DNA of 64,000 nt from Aquimonas sp041395245 (GTDB lineage Bacteria > Pseudomonadota > Gammaproteobacteria > Xanthomonadales > Xanthomonadaceae), in contig JAWLAY010000004.1 of the NCBI GenBank assembly GCA_041395245.1, positions 310,001 through 374,000 of the forward strand. Reading direction: 5' to 3'. Positions 53,257-63,217 of this stretch are shown here, piece after piece (within the stretch, counting starts at the first letter, position 1; every line of letters starts with the position of its first letter). The notes under the pieces are model-generated. The model was given only the letters and a program-made list of their open reading frames with translations, was not told where the DNA came from and did not search any database. The position numbers were made by a program, and so were the translations under genes.

Positions 53257-56200
53257 ATGACTCGCGCCCCCCTCCGATTCCTGCTGTGCCTCAGCCTTTT
53301 TCTGGTTTGTCTCGATCTCAACGCCAGCGACCTGCAGCGACTGCAAACTGCGCTGGAAGCAGACACGACGATCGAGGAACCGCAGCGCAGCGAGCTGGCG
53401 AACCTGCTGTCGGACATTCCGCTCCAGATTGGACAGGCCGCTGAAATCGAGGCGGAAGCCACTCGCTTGCGGGACCAAGCCGCCCAATCGGGACGCGAAA
53501 TCAAACGCATGGAGTCCGAGCTTGCGGTAGACAGCGCCGTGGCATTGCAGCGTTGGCGTAGCAGCCTGGACGAGGATGCCCCCATCGAAGCGCTGGATTT
53601 ACGCCTGCAGCAGCTGCTTGCCGACGCCGAGCAGGCGCGCCAAGAGGCGCAGAAGGTGGCCAGCGAACGCGCCCTGCTGCTGCAGAAGCCCGCCGCCAAG
53701 GCATTGGGGAGCCTGCAACTGGAAGTCGCAGACCTTGAACAGAAGCTGGGCACGGCACGGCGAACCACCAACCCCGATCTTGCCACCCAGATTCTTGTCG
53801 AATCACTGTCTGCGCAACTCGCGAATCACCGTGCAGAACTGGCACGCTGGAACACCGAGCTGGATACCGCAAGCAGCCGTCGCGTACTGCTCGACCTTCG
53901 GCAGCGCAGTCTGCGTCGAAAGGTCAGCGACAACGAACAGCGTGCCGAGGCGCTGCAAACCGTCATCGCCGCGAGACGTTCGGCCGAGGTCAGCGCCCTG
54001 GCGACGAAGGCACAACAGCAGGCAGAACAGGTCGCGCAGTCGCTGCCATCGCTGGGCTCCGCCGCCGCAACCAGTGTTTCGCTCGCCAACGAGCTTATCG
54101 AGCGAGGTCGACATCTGGATGACGTCCGCGGTGAAGCACAACGGGCCAATGCCCTGCGCAACCGGCTCGACAACGCGCTGCGCGATACCGAAACTCGCCT
54201 GTCGCTTGGCGACACCAGCGAGGCCGTCGGCGCGATCCTGATGCGGGAGCGGCGCGATCTGCCCAATCCAGACCGTCTGCTTCGCCAGGTCAGGGATCTG
54301 ACGCGACAGACCACCGAGCTGAGACTGCGCCAGTTCGATATGGATGATGCGATGACCGCCGTGGTCACGGAGCAGGATCGGAGCCTTGGCGAATCACTTG
54401 CCACCCTTCGCGCGGACGGGCAGTCGGAAGCGGCTGTCAAGGCAACAATCAAGGATCTCTATGAATTGCGGAACGAAATCCTGCAACGGCTGGACTTGGT
54501 CCTGCAGAACGAACTGGACCAGGCGCAGACCCTGCAGACCAACCTCGCCGAAGCCGCCGCCACCGCCAGCAGCCTGAAGTCCCTGCTGGATCAGCAGTTG
54601 TTCTGGATTCCCAGCCACCGCGCCATCGGCATGAGCTGGTTCGCCGATCTGGCCGACGGTTTCGGTCGCGTATTCAGCCCGACGCTCTGGCGGGGCGCAA
54701 TTCGGGATGCGTGGAGCAGGGCACGCGAAGCTCCGTTGCAGATCGCGCTCGGAAGTCTGCTGTGTCTCTTGGCCTTTGCCGCCGGCACACGAGGCAAACA
54801 ACAGCTCGTTGTGCTGGGTGAATCCACGGCGCATGCCAGCAACCCACAATTTGGGCACACATGGCGCGCGTGGATCGGGAGCGTGATCGCCGCATCGCCT
54901 TGGGCATTCCTGGTTTTCATGCTGGCCAGATTGCTTCAGATGAGCGGGGAGCCAGGCAAGTTCACCCACGCTCTGGGCGCCGCTGCACTGGAGGTCTCGG
55001 GCTTGATGCTGGCCTTGTCCTTTTTGTCCATCGCCTTGATTCCGAATGGCCTCGCAGAGGTTCATTTTCAATGGTCGGACGCACGACGCAAGGCACTGCA
55101 GCAAGCGCTGCCGTGGGCGCGCGGCCTGCTGCTTCCGCTGCAGTTGCTGGCGGCACTGACCTTTCTGCGTGGTGAGAGTCTGAGTCTGGATACCGCAGGA
55201 CGCGTCTGGGTCATGGCAGCCGCACTGGTGGGATTGGGCGGCATGATCTGGTTGCTGGCACCCGGCAAACTGTGGACCCAACACCACATGCAAGGCGACC
55301 GGTCGCGGCTGCGAAAACTCAGCCGCCTGTGTTTGGGAGGACTGCTTGGCCTGATTTTGCTTTTGTCACTTCGTGGCTATGTATTCAGTGCGAATCTGTT
55401 GCTCGACAGCGTCGCTGAGTCGGCATTGCTGTTCTTGCTGGTCTCTCAGACTCATGCCCTGCTTGCGCGCTGGATTCTGATTGGCGAACGTCGCATTGCT
55501 CTGCGCGAGGCACAGCGACAGCTACTGGCGCAAGCCGAAACACCGGAGCAAACCGGCGAGGCAGTCCCGGAACAGGACCCAGCCCAAGTGGACATTCAGA
55601 GCATCAACACCCAGACCCAACGATTGTTGCGTGCTGTATCGGCAACGCTGCTCGTGGTCGGTTTGCTATGGGTGTGGTCGGACGTTTTGCCTGCGGTACA
55701 GAAGCTGGATGAACTGAAGCTCTGGCGGTTTTCGGATATCGATGAGGATGGCAGCAAGATCATCGACTTCGTCACGTTGAAGGGTCTGTTGTTCGGCATC
55801 GCCATTCTGACCCTTACCACCATCGCGGCGCGCAATCTTCCGGGCCTGCTGGAGATCGGACTGCTCTCGCGCATGAACATGGACGCGGCATCACGCTATG
55901 CCATCAGCAGCTTGTCGCGATACGCGATCGTCATCTCGGGGGTGATCTTTGGCCTGTCGTGGTTGGGCATGCGCTGGTCGCAACTACAATGGATGGCTGC
56001 CGCGCTGACGGTGGGTCTGGGATTTGGCCTGCAGGAGATCTTCGCGAACTTCGTGTCGGGCATCATTCTCTTGTTCGAGCGTCCATTCAGAGTGGGCGAT
56101 GTGATCACGATTGGCGAGTTCTCCGGCACCGTGACGCGCATCCGCACCCGTGCGACGACCTTGCTTGATTTCGACAATAAGGAAATCGTGGTCCCGAACA

Positions 56201-56607
56201 AGTCGTTCATCACCGACCGACTGACCAACTGGACCTTGAGCGACACCACCACGAGAGTCATCGTGAAGGTGGGCGTTGCCTACGGCAGTCCGGTGGATCG
56301 GGTTCACGAACTTCTCATGCAGGCGGCAGCCGAGTGCCCTTGGGTTCTCTCCCAGCCACCGGCACGCAGCTGGTTCATGGCGCTGGGCGCCAGCTCTCTG
56401 GATTTCGAGCTGCGTGTTTTTGTCGCCACGCTTGAACAGCGTTTTCAGGCCGTCAATTTTCTCAACGCACGAATCACCCGCCTGATGGGCGATGCCGCAA
56501 TCGAGATCGCGTTTCCTCAAGTGGACGTTCACTTGCGGCAAGACACACCGATCCTGTCGAAAGGTCTGGAATCATCCGAGGAACGCGCTCGGCCGTTTGC
56601 AGGCTGA
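53257..56607 (+). CDS. MscK/KefA-type mechanosensitive channel
   Basis: 1116-residue inner-membrane mechanosensitive channel. A signal peptide (about 1-22) leads a large periplasmic region (about 23-480) rich in coiled coil (alternating Leu, Ala, Gln and Arg). About ten membrane helices follow (about 510-900). The C-terminal MscS core (about 905-1095) includes the pore helix GLGFGLQEIFANFVSGIILLFERPFRVGD, the beta domain EFSGTVTRIRTRATTLLDFDN and the alpha/beta domain. Length matches E. coli MscK (1120). Expected to open under osmotic downshock. A palindromic repeat element starts 23 bases after the stop. Confidence 0.92.
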   Translation: MTRAPLRFLLCLSLFLVCLDLNASDLQRLQTALEADTTIEEPQRSELANLLSDIPLQIGQAAEIEAEATRLRDQAAQSGREIKRMESELAVDSAVALQRWRSSLDEDAPIEALDLRLQQLLADAEQARQEAQKVASERALLLQKPAAKALGSLQLEVADLEQKLGTARRTTNPDLATQILVESLSAQLANHRAELARWNTELDTASSRRVLLDLRQRSLRRKVSDNEQRAEALQTVIAARRSAEVSALATKAQQQAEQVAQSLPSLGSAAATSVSLANELIERGRHLDDVRGEAQRANALRNRLDNALRDTETRLSLGDTSEAVGAILMRERRDLPNPDRLLRQVRDLTRQTTELRLRQFDMDDAMTAVVTEQDRSLGESLATLRADGQSEAAVKATIKDLYELRNEILQRLDLVLQNELDQAQTLQTNLAEAAATASSLKSLLDQQLFWIPSHRAIGMSWFADLADGFGRVFSPTLWRGAIRDAWSRAREAPLQIALGSLLCLLAFAAGTRGKQQLVVLGESTAHASNPQFGHTWRAWIGSVIAASPWAFLVFMLARLLQMSGEPGKFTHALGAAALEVSGLMLALSFLSIALIPNGLAEVHFQWSDARRKALQQALPWARGLLLPLQLLAALTFLRGESLSLDTAGRVWVMAAALVGLGGMIWLLAPGKLWTQHHMQGDRSRLRKLSRLCLGGLLGLILLLSLRGYVFSANLLLDSVAESALLFLLVSQTHALLARWILIGERRIALREAQRQLLAQAETPEQTGEAVPEQDPAQVDIQSINTQTQRLLRAVSATLLVVGLLWVWSDVLPAVQKLDELKLWRFSDIDEDGSKIIDFVTLKGLLFGIAILTLTTIAARNLPGLLEIGLLSRMNMDAASRYAISSLSRYAIVISGVIFGLSWLGMRWSQLQWMAAALTVGLGFGLQEIFANFVSGIILLFERPFRVGDVITIGEFSGTVTRIRTRATTLLDFDNKEIVVPNKSFITDRLTNWTLSDTTTRVIVKVGVAYGSPVDRVHELLMQAAAECPWVLSQPPARSWFMALGASSLDFELRVFVATLEQRFQAVNFLNARITRLMGDAAIEIAFPQVDVHLRQDTPILSKGLESSEERARPFAG

Positions 56608-56630
56608 CCGGTCGCGACAGCTCAGACCGC

Positions 56631-56796
56631 GGAGTCTGTCGGACTTGAAGGGGAATCGGCTGCAAATCCGTCTGGACGGTCCATTTTTCGCCGCTTCCCT
56701 GGGCAATAGCTCAACTATTGCCCTGCGAAACCGGCAAAAACTGTCCTCGCCCAGCCGAATTTTCGCTTCGATTCTTCAAGTCCGACAGACTCCTAG
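56631..56796. repeat. Palindromic MITE-like element, copy 3
   Basis: 166-base element in the same orientation as copy 1. Ends GGAGTCTGTCGGACTTGA and TCAAGTCCGACAGACTCCTAG form near-perfect terminal inverted repeats. The central hairpin GGGCAATAG-ctcaa-CTATTGCCC is perfect over 9 bp. It fills the gap between convergent mscK-like and nucleoside hydrolase genes; its last bases (CTAG) supply the stop codon of the latter. Confidence 0.86.
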
Positions 56797-57722
56797 GCCG
56801 ATCCCAAGGCCATCCGAATCTGCGACTCGAAAACCGGCGATTCGATTCGCTGGGCAATCCGGATATTCGGCGGACGCGCATCGCGGCGTTGCCAATCGAC
56901 CCGGGTAGCACCGCGATACAAGGAACCACCGAGTTCGACATCAACGCGGTACTCGCCGGACCAACTGACGGCATCCGGCGCCAGTACTGCCGCCATAGCC
57001 AGCGCATCCGCACTGTGGAACGCGTCGCCGAACAGACCTTGAATGAACTCTCGGGTCTTCAGTGAGATCGCGTCATAAAACCGGGCAACGTGATCCCCCT
57101 GCCTGAGCCACTGATCAAAGACCGGGCGTTGAATCGAGTGGGCGAGCGTCGCCTCCCAATCCACTAGCTCACACTTCGGCCATTCGTTGAACACCACATG
57201 CGCCGCTTCGGGATCGAAAGCGACGTTGAATTCCGCACTGGGTGTGATGTTGCCTCGCGTGTTCACTGCGCCGCCCATGATCAGTAGACGCTTGATCCGC
57301 TTTGGCAGTGTTGGGTCCAGACGCAGGGCCAGTGCCAGATTGGTCAACGGCCCCAGCATGACCAAGGTCAACTCGCCCGCATATTCATGACTGAGGCGCA
57401 GCATGGCCTGCGCGGCGTGTTCATCGCTGGCTGCCCTCGACGAGGGCAGGTATCCGATGTCGCCAAAACCATCGCGACCGTGCACGTAGGCAGCATCCAG
57501 GGCTGGCAGCACGAGTGGGTGCGCGCAGCCGGCGAACACCGGAATGTCCTGATCAACCACGTCCAAAAGCTTCAACGCATTGGCGACGGTGTTCGGCAAG
57601 CCGACATTGCCTGCGGCAATCGTCAGGCCGACAACATGAGCATTGGGTGCGCGCAAGGCCATCAACAAGGCCAGTGCATCGTCGACACCCGGATCGGTAT
57701 CAATCAACAGGGTATGTTTCAT
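56793..57722 (-). CDS. Nucleoside hydrolase (inosine-uridine preferring family)
   Basis: 309-residue cytosolic hydrolase that splits ribonucleosides into base and ribose using a calcium-bound Asp cluster. The N-terminal DTDPGVDDALAL motif supplies the metal ligands. NTVANALKLL and LGPLTNLALAL follow, and the family His/Asp near the C-terminus is in DAFHSADALAMAAVLAP. ATG at 57722 is preceded by GGAGG at 10 bases. The last codons run into the palindromic element (TAG stop at its edge), so the natural C-terminus may have been altered by insertion. Confidence 0.92.
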   Translation of the reverse strand: MKHTLLIDTDPGVDDALALLMALRAPNAHVVGLTIAAGNVGLPNTVANALKLLDVVDQDIPVFAGCAHPLVLPALDAAYVHGRDGFGDIGYLPSSRAASDEHAAQAMLRLSHEYAGELTLVMLGPLTNLALALRLDPTLPKRIKRLLIMGGAVNTRGNITPSAEFNVAFDPEAAHVVFNEWPKCELVDWEATLAHSIQRPVFDQWLRQGDHVARFYDAISLKTREFIQGLFGDAFHSADALAMAAVLAPDAVSWSGEYRVDVELGGSLYRGATRVDWQRRDARPPNIRIAQRIESPVFESQIRMALGSA

Positions 57723-57806
57723 TTTCGCGACGCCTCCGGCGTCAATGGACGATGTGCGGCAGGGCGCGCGCGCCCTGCGCGTCGCTCTGTTCACAACGGG
57801 ACTCCG

Positions 57807-57965
57807 TCAGACACCGTGTCCCCGGACCGCAAAGGATCGGTTTGATTGCGGAAAATGGCAATCCTCGTCGCCCGCACAATGACGTGCGGCCAAACCGAGC
57901 GCGTGATCCGTCACGATAATGCCCGCCCACCACAGCATGCCTAACGCGACAGGCCAATTACACAT
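57807..57965 (-). CDS. Possible small membrane protein after recG
   Basis: 52-codon open frame whose ATG overlaps the end of recG (ATGTGTAA). The product MCNWPVALGMLWWAGIIVTD has one hydrophobic helix and two later cysteines (CAGDEDC). The overlap could allow translational coupling. There is no comparative support, so it may be chance. Confidence 0.3.
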   Translation of the reverse strand: MCNWPVALGMLWWAGIIVTDHALGLAARHCAGDEDCHFPQSNRSFAVRGHGV

Positions 57966-60036
57966 CTGCATAGCGCTCTGCCGCGCCAATCCAGCGCCCA
58001 ATCAGCGTGTCGACAACCTGCGGATCGAGTTGCAGCGCACTCGGCAACAGCGAGTCGACGATATCCAGGCACTCCGCATCCCGGATCGGATTGGCGATGC
58101 GAAAGCCGGCCTCGCCGGTCTGCCGGGTTCCCAGAAATTCCCCCGGGCCGCGCAGCTCCAGGTCTTTCTCGGCGATCAGAAACCCATCATTGCTCCGCCT
58201 GAGGACATCCAGCCGTTCGCGCGCCAGCCGCGACAGGGGTTGCTGATACAACAGCACACAGCTCGACTGCGCGGAGCCGCGCCCGACACGACCACGCAAC
58301 TGGTGCAATTGCGCCAGACCCAGTCGCTCGGCGTTCTCGATGATCATCAGGCTGGCATTGGGCACATCGACGCCCACTTCGATCACTGTGGTGGCAACCA
58401 GCAACTGCAATTCACCCGCCTTGAACGCGTGCATCACGGCTTGCTTGTCGGGCCCCTTCATTCGCCCGTGAACCAGACCGACACGCATTTCGCGCAGGGC
58501 GACGCGCAAGGTGTCAAACGTGGTTTGCGCGGCTTGCGCCTCGATCTCTTCGCTATCCTCGATCAAGGTGCACACCCAGTAGGCCTGCCTTCCTGCCGCG
58601 CACGCCGCACGAATGCGCTCAATGACCTCCGCACGACGCCCCATCTCGATGGCGACCGTCTGCACCGGGCTGCGTCCAGGTGGCAACTCGTCGATATTCG
58701 ATACATCCAGATCGGCGAACGTGGTCATCGCCAGCGTGCGCGGGATCGGCGTGGCCGTCATCACCAGTTGGTGCGGCACCGATTCACCATCGTGTCCCTT
58801 GTCTCGCAGGGACAGCCGTTGATGCACGCCGAATCGATGCTGCTCATCGATGATGGCCAGTGCCAGCCGCTGATAGCGAACCGCATCCTGCATCAAGGCG
58901 TGCGTCCCGATGACCATCGGGGCACCGTTGAGGACGCGTTGCAGCGCATCGTTGCGCATTCGTCCCTTGACGCGCCCCGCGAGCCAGACGACCTCGATAC
59001 CCAAAGGTTGCAACCAGCGCCGAAAATTGACGTAGTGCTGCTCGGCGAGCAATTCGGTGGGTGCCATCAATGCGGCCTGCGCGCCGGATTCGATGACCTG
59101 CAGTGCGGCCAAGGCGGCGACCACCGTCTTGCCGCTGCCCACATCACCTTGGACCAGTCTCAACATCGGCTCTGCCGCGCCAAGATCGTCGCGAATCGCC
59201 GCCCACACCCGCGACTGTGCACCGGTGAGTGCGAAGGGCAACGCATGCAGGAAGGGCGTCGTCAGTCGACTATTGCCGCGCAGCGGCAGCGCGCCCAGCC
59301 GTCGCACTCGCAAGCGCTGGCGCGCAAGACTCAGTCGATGCGCGAGCAGTTCCTCGATGATCAGACGCCGCCGCGCGGGATGCGCTGGATTGACCAGTTC
59401 GGCCAGATCGGTTCCGGGTGCCGGTGCGTGCAATGTCTGCAGACTTTCGTACAGGTCAGGCAGCCCATATCCACGCAGCCAGTCGATCGGCAGGAGGTCC
59501 AAGGGCATGTCCTTTCGCAAGGATTGCAGAGCAAGTCGCACCAGTTTGACCAGCGTGGCTGGCCCGACGCCCTCTATATTTGAATACACCGGGTCCAGAC
59601 TGGCTCGCGTTTGTCCGCGCTCGTCGTCGCGAATGCGGCGATAACTGGGATGCACCATCTCAAGGCCTTGACTGGCCCAGCGCACTTCCCCATGACAGCG
59701 CAACCAGCTTCCCGGACTGAACTGTTGCACCTGAGCGGCGTTGAAGTGAAAGAATCGCAGCGTGATGCCACCCAACGTGTCGTCCGACAGCACCACTTTG
59801 AGTTGGGGGCGAAATCGGAAGCCACGTTCGACCGCCTCGATACGACCTTCGATCTGCGCACTCTCACCTGCCTGCAGGCAATCCAAGGGAGTAATCCGGG
59901 TACGGTCTTCATAGCCGCGAGGCAACAGAAACCAGAGATCCGCCAGATGGCGGATCCCCGCGCGCGCAAGTCGCGCCTCCAACTGGGGTCCAACGCCACT
60001 GAGCGAGCGGACCGGTGCGCTGGCGCGATCAAGCAT
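57958..60036 (-). CDS. recG: ATP-dependent DNA helicase RecG
   Basis: Branch-migrating helicase that reverses stalled forks and processes recombination intermediates, 692 residues (E. coli 693). An OB-fold wedge domain (about 60-150) precedes the SF2 helicase core with Walker A QGDVGSGKTVVAA, DEQHRFGV (DExH motif II), MTATPIPRTLA and the C-terminal TRG-like motif LRGRVGRG. Placed on the minus strand, it follows ridA by 12 bases in the rpoZ-spoT-ridA-recG order. Confidence 0.97.
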   Translation of the reverse strand: MLDRASAPVRSLSGVGPQLEARLARAGIRHLADLWFLLPRGYEDRTRITPLDCLQAGESAQIEGRIEAVERGFRFRPQLKVVLSDDTLGGITLRFFHFNAAQVQQFSPGSWLRCHGEVRWASQGLEMVHPSYRRIRDDERGQTRASLDPVYSNIEGVGPATLVKLVRLALQSLRKDMPLDLLPIDWLRGYGLPDLYESLQTLHAPAPGTDLAELVNPAHPARRRLIIEELLAHRLSLARQRLRVRRLGALPLRGNSRLTTPFLHALPFALTGAQSRVWAAIRDDLGAAEPMLRLVQGDVGSGKTVVAALAALQVIESGAQAALMAPTELLAEQHYVNFRRWLQPLGIEVVWLAGRVKGRMRNDALQRVLNGAPMVIGTHALMQDAVRYQRLALAIIDEQHRFGVHQRLSLRDKGHDGESVPHQLVMTATPIPRTLAMTTFADLDVSNIDELPPGRSPVQTVAIEMGRRAEVIERIRAACAAGRQAYWVCTLIEDSEEIEAQAAQTTFDTLRVALREMRVGLVHGRMKGPDKQAVMHAFKAGELQLLVATTVIEVGVDVPNASLMIIENAERLGLAQLHQLRGRVGRGSAQSSCVLLYQQPLSRLARERLDVLRRSNDGFLIAEKDLELRGPGEFLGTRQTGEAGFRIANPIRDAECLDIVDSLLPSALQLDPQVVDTLIGRWIGAAERYADV

Positions 60037-60048
60037 CGCGCAGGCAGG

Positions 60049-60432
60049 TCAGTCGAGCACCATGACGGCATCGACTTCGATATCAGCACCGCGCGGAAGC
60101 GCCGACACGCCAATGGTCGACCGCGCCGGATACGGTGCCTGAAAGTACTCGGCCATCACCGAATTCACCGCCGAAAAATGGCTCAGGTCGGTGAGATAGA
60201 TTCCGATTCTTGCCACCTTGTCCAGCGAGCCACCCGCTGCCTCGCAGACCGCCTTGAGGTTCTCGAAAATACGCCGTGCCTGAAACGAAATATCACCCAG
60301 CACGAGTTCGCCGCTGTTGGGCGACAGTGGAATCTGGCCGGACAGATAGACCGTGTTGCCGCAGCGGACCGCTTGCGAATAGGGTCCAATGGCTGCGGGG
60401 GCGTGATCGGTCTGAATGGCTTGGCGTGACAT
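60049..60432 (-). CDS. ridA: RidA family reactive intermediate deaminase
   Basis: 127-residue trimeric enzyme that hydrolyses reactive enamine/imine intermediates from PLP enzymes. Signature stretches are APAAIGPYSQAV, YLSGQIPL and the C-terminal YPARSTIGVSALPRGADIEVDAV with the catalytic Arg. ATG at 60432 has GGAG upstream. It lies between spoT and recG; this placement is common in Xanthomonadales, where it replaces trmH of the E. coli order. Confidence 0.94.
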   Translation of the reverse strand: MSRQAIQTDHAPAAIGPYSQAVRCGNTVYLSGQIPLSPNSGELVLGDISFQARRIFENLKAVCEAAGGSLDKVARIGIYLTDLSHFSAVNSVMAEYFQAPYPARSTIGVSALPRGADIEVDAVMVLD

Positions 60433-60495
60433 GGCGAGGGGCTCCGGTTGGATGGTCATGTGCGGCAGGACGGTGCGGCGACGTGAAGATAGTTG

Positions 60496-62688
60496 CTACA
60501 GGCGCTGAACGCCAAGCACCACGTCCAGTTTCTTCACCCGGCGCATGACATCGGCCAGATGCTTCCGACTGCGGACTTCGATCGAGAAGTGCATGACGGC
60601 CATGCGGATGTCGCGCTCCTGATACTCGACATTGTCGATGTTGGACTCTTCTTCCGCGATGGCGGCAGCGACCTGGGCCAGCACACCCGGCTTGTTCAGT
60701 ACCTCCACACGCAATCCAACCCGGAAATCGCCCTGCACGTTGCGATCCCAATCCACCGGCACCCAGCGCTCGGGCGACTTCTGCAATTCCGGAACGTTCG
60801 GGCACTCCATGCGATGCACGACAACACCCTTGCCCGAAGACAGATATCCCATGATCTCGTCGCCGGGCAAGGGATGGCAGCAGTTGGCGAAACTGAGCAC
60901 GCCGCGCTCGTTGCCACTGATGTGAATTTTCTCGCCGCGCGGTGCCACGCTGCCGCGCCGTTTGCGACCACTGTCCTGGACCAGGCTCAGCGCGACCTGT
61001 TGCGGCATTCGGTTGCCCAGTGCGATTTCTGCGAGCAGGTCCTCCAAGCGTTTGAAGCGGTGCTCGGCCAGATACGGCTCAAGCGTCCGGCCCTGCACGC
61101 GCTCCAGCGAGCTGTCCAGTGCATCAAGCGCGCTCTCCAGCATTCGATGCCCCAACTCGATGGCATCCTCATGCTGCAGCTTCTTCAGTGAAGCGCGGAT
61201 CGCGGTGCGCGCGCGACTGGACACGACAAACTCCAGCCACTGCGGATTGGGCGCCGCCGACGGCGCGGTAATGATCTCGACCGTCTGGCCACTGATCAAA
61301 CGCGTCCTCAGCGGCGTGAGCTTCTTGTCCACCCGCGCCGCCACCGCGTGGCTGCCGACATCGGTATGCACGGCGAAGGCAAAATCCAGCACCGTCGCAC
61401 CACGAGGCAAGGCCAGGATGGCTCCCTTTGGCGAGAAGATGTAGACCTCATCAGGGAACAGATCAACCTTGACGTTCTCGAGAAACTCCACCGAACTGCC
61501 AGCAGCCTGTTGCGAATCCAGCAGCTCGGAAAGCCAGGCGCGCGCCCGGTTCTGCGCGTTATTGGTGCTGGTCGCGGCATCATTCTTGTACAGCCAATGC
61601 GCGGAGATGCCGCGCTCGGCGAGCTGATCCATCTCCTCGGTACGAATCTGCACCTCGACGTGCGAGCCATACGGACCGAACAGCACGGTGTGCAGCGATT
61701 GGTAACCGTTGGCCTTCGGAATCGCAATGAAATCCTTGAAACGCGCTTCCACCGGCTTGTAGAGCGAGTGCACTGCACCCAGTGCGTGATAGCAACCCAT
61801 CACCTTTTCGACGATGACTCGGAAGGCAAAGACATCCATCACGCGGTCGAAACGCTTGCTGCGCGGGTCGCCTGGTCGCGGCTTGCCCACCGCCAGCATC
61901 TTGCGGTAGACGCTGTGTGGGGTTTTCACCCGGCCAAGAAGGCGCGCGGACAAAGCCTCCTGTTTCAGTTTCTGCGCCAGTGCCGCTTCGATGGTGGCCA
62001 TGGCCTCGCGCCGCATGACGGGCTGAATGCGGATGCGCCGTTCAATGACGGCATGGCGCCACGGATGCATGGCCTTGAAGCCAAGATCCTGCAGCTCACC
62101 CTTGATTCGATTCATGCCCAATCGCTGCGCGATCGGTGCGTAGACATCAAGTGTTTCCAGCGCGATGCGTCGGCGCGCTTCCGCCGACATTGAGCTGATC
62201 GTGCGCATGTTGTGCAGGCGATCCGCCAGCTTGATGAGAATGACGCGCAAGTCTCGCGCCATCGCCAGCATCATCTTGCGGAAGCTCTCCGCCGCGGCTT
62301 CGTGGCGATCCCGGAAGCTGATCTTGTCGAGCTTGGTCACGCCATCGACCAGCTCGGCAACCGCCTCACCAAATCGCGAGGCAATCTGCTCGCGACCCAG
62401 CTCGGTATCCTCCAGCGCATCATGCAGGATCGCGGCGCAGAGCGTCTCCGCGTCCATTCCCAACTCGGCGAGGATGCTCGAAACCGCAAGGGGATGCGTG
62501 ATGTAGGGCTCACCACTCTTTCTGGTCTGTCCATCGTGCGCGCGCGCGCCCATGTAGTACGCATCACGCACGCAAGCTATTTGCGACTCAGGCAAATAGG
62601 CGTTGAGCCGCTCGATCAGCGCCCCGATGGCTTCTGGACACGGATCGAATGGCTCGACGAAGATCGCTGACGGGGGCACGCTGGACAT
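60496..62688 (-). CDS. spoT: Bifunctional (p)ppGpp synthetase/hydrolase SpoT
   Basis: Controls the stringent-response alarmone, 730 residues. An N-terminal HD hydrolase domain (HDALEDTELG, with the HD pair) is followed by a synthetase domain (VMDVFAFRVIVEKVMGCYHA, IPKANGYQSLHTVLFGP, QIRTEEMD), a TGS domain (about 405-465) and a C-terminal ACT domain (about 655-730). The hydrolase residues are intact, so it is Rel/SpoT-like. Start at 62688 (MSSVPPSA) is preferred to the GTG/ATG 12 codons upstream. It is the second gene of the rpoZ-spoT-ridA-recG unit. Confidence 0.96.
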   Translation of the reverse strand: MSSVPPSAIFVEPFDPCPEAIGALIERLNAYLPESQIACVRDAYYMGARAHDGQTRKSGEPYITHPLAVSSILAELGMDAETLCAAILHDALEDTELGREQIASRFGEAVAELVDGVTKLDKISFRDRHEAAAESFRKMMLAMARDLRVILIKLADRLHNMRTISSMSAEARRRIALETLDVYAPIAQRLGMNRIKGELQDLGFKAMHPWRHAVIERRIRIQPVMRREAMATIEAALAQKLKQEALSARLLGRVKTPHSVYRKMLAVGKPRPGDPRSKRFDRVMDVFAFRVIVEKVMGCYHALGAVHSLYKPVEARFKDFIAIPKANGYQSLHTVLFGPYGSHVEVQIRTEEMDQLAERGISAHWLYKNDAATSTNNAQNRARAWLSELLDSQQAAGSSVEFLENVKVDLFPDEVYIFSPKGAILALPRGATVLDFAFAVHTDVGSHAVAARVDKKLTPLRTRLISGQTVEIITAPSAAPNPQWLEFVVSSRARTAIRASLKKLQHEDAIELGHRMLESALDALDSSLERVQGRTLEPYLAEHRFKRLEDLLAEIALGNRMPQQVALSLVQDSGRKRRGSVAPRGEKIHISGNERGVLSFANCCHPLPGDEIMGYLSSGKGVVVHRMECPNVPELQKSPERWVPVDWDRNVQGDFRVGLRVEVLNKPGVLAQVAAAIAEEESNIDNVEYQERDIRMAVMHFSIEVRSRKHLADVMRRVKKLDVVLGVQRL

Positions 62689-62753
62689 GTGCTGCAGCCT
62701 ACGCAGAGCCTTGCATGGCGGCAAGGGTTTGTCCGCAGTGGTCGATCATCCCC

Positions 62754-62782
62754 AAAACGCAGAACGGCCCCGAAGGACCGTT
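62754..62782 (-). terminator. Terminator-like hairpin between rpoZ and spoT
   Basis: Minus strand: AACGGTCC-TTCG-GGGCCGTT, 8-bp stem with one G-T pair and a UUCG loop, with a short run of T six bases later. It would attenuate read-through from rpoZ into spoT. Confidence 0.55.
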
Positions 62783-62810
62783 CATTGGACAGCACGCGTT
62801 GGCGACCGGA

Positions 62811-63107
62811 TCAGTCATCGCCACCTTTGGAGAGATCGTCGTCGACTTCCGCCGCAGCCCACGCCAGCGCCTCACGCTCTGCACGCTCGCGCTCCGCACG
62901 TTCAACTTCATCGATCAACCCCTGGTTGATCCGACGCGCTGCGATCTCACGCAAAGCCAACACCGTCGGCTTGTCTTCCGGGTCGTGCAGGCCCAGGGTG
63001 TTCTCTGCGCCGTTCGCCAGCTGACGCGCGCGCTTGGAAGCCATCACGACCAATTCAAATCGGTTGCCCACGACAGCGAGGCAATCTTCAACGGTAATGC
63101 GAGCCAT
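62811..63107 (-). CDS. rpoZ: RNA polymerase omega subunit
   Basis: 98-residue omega subunit that aids assembly of beta-prime and, with DksA, (p)ppGpp binding. MARITVEDCLAVVGNRFELVVMASKRARQL (in sections) is the standard opening. The C-terminal third is Glu/Arg-rich and ends DLSKGGDD. Start at 63107; the frame runs upstream without support. Placing rpoZ next to spoT is conserved and links the subunit that responds to ppGpp with its metabolism. Confidence 0.97.
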   Translation of the reverse strand: MARITVEDCLAVVGNRFELVVMASKRARQLANGAENTLGLHDPEDKPTVLALREIAARRINQGLIDEVERAERERAEREALAWAAAEVDDDLSKGGDD

Positions 63108-63217
63108 GGTTCTGTGGTGTCCGATAGTCGCCAAACAATTGGCAAGCCCTTGATTGTAATCCGCTGCGGCGATGACAGCAAGAAATCCTGGCCCGATCTT
63201 CCGGCAATCGCCAGCGC

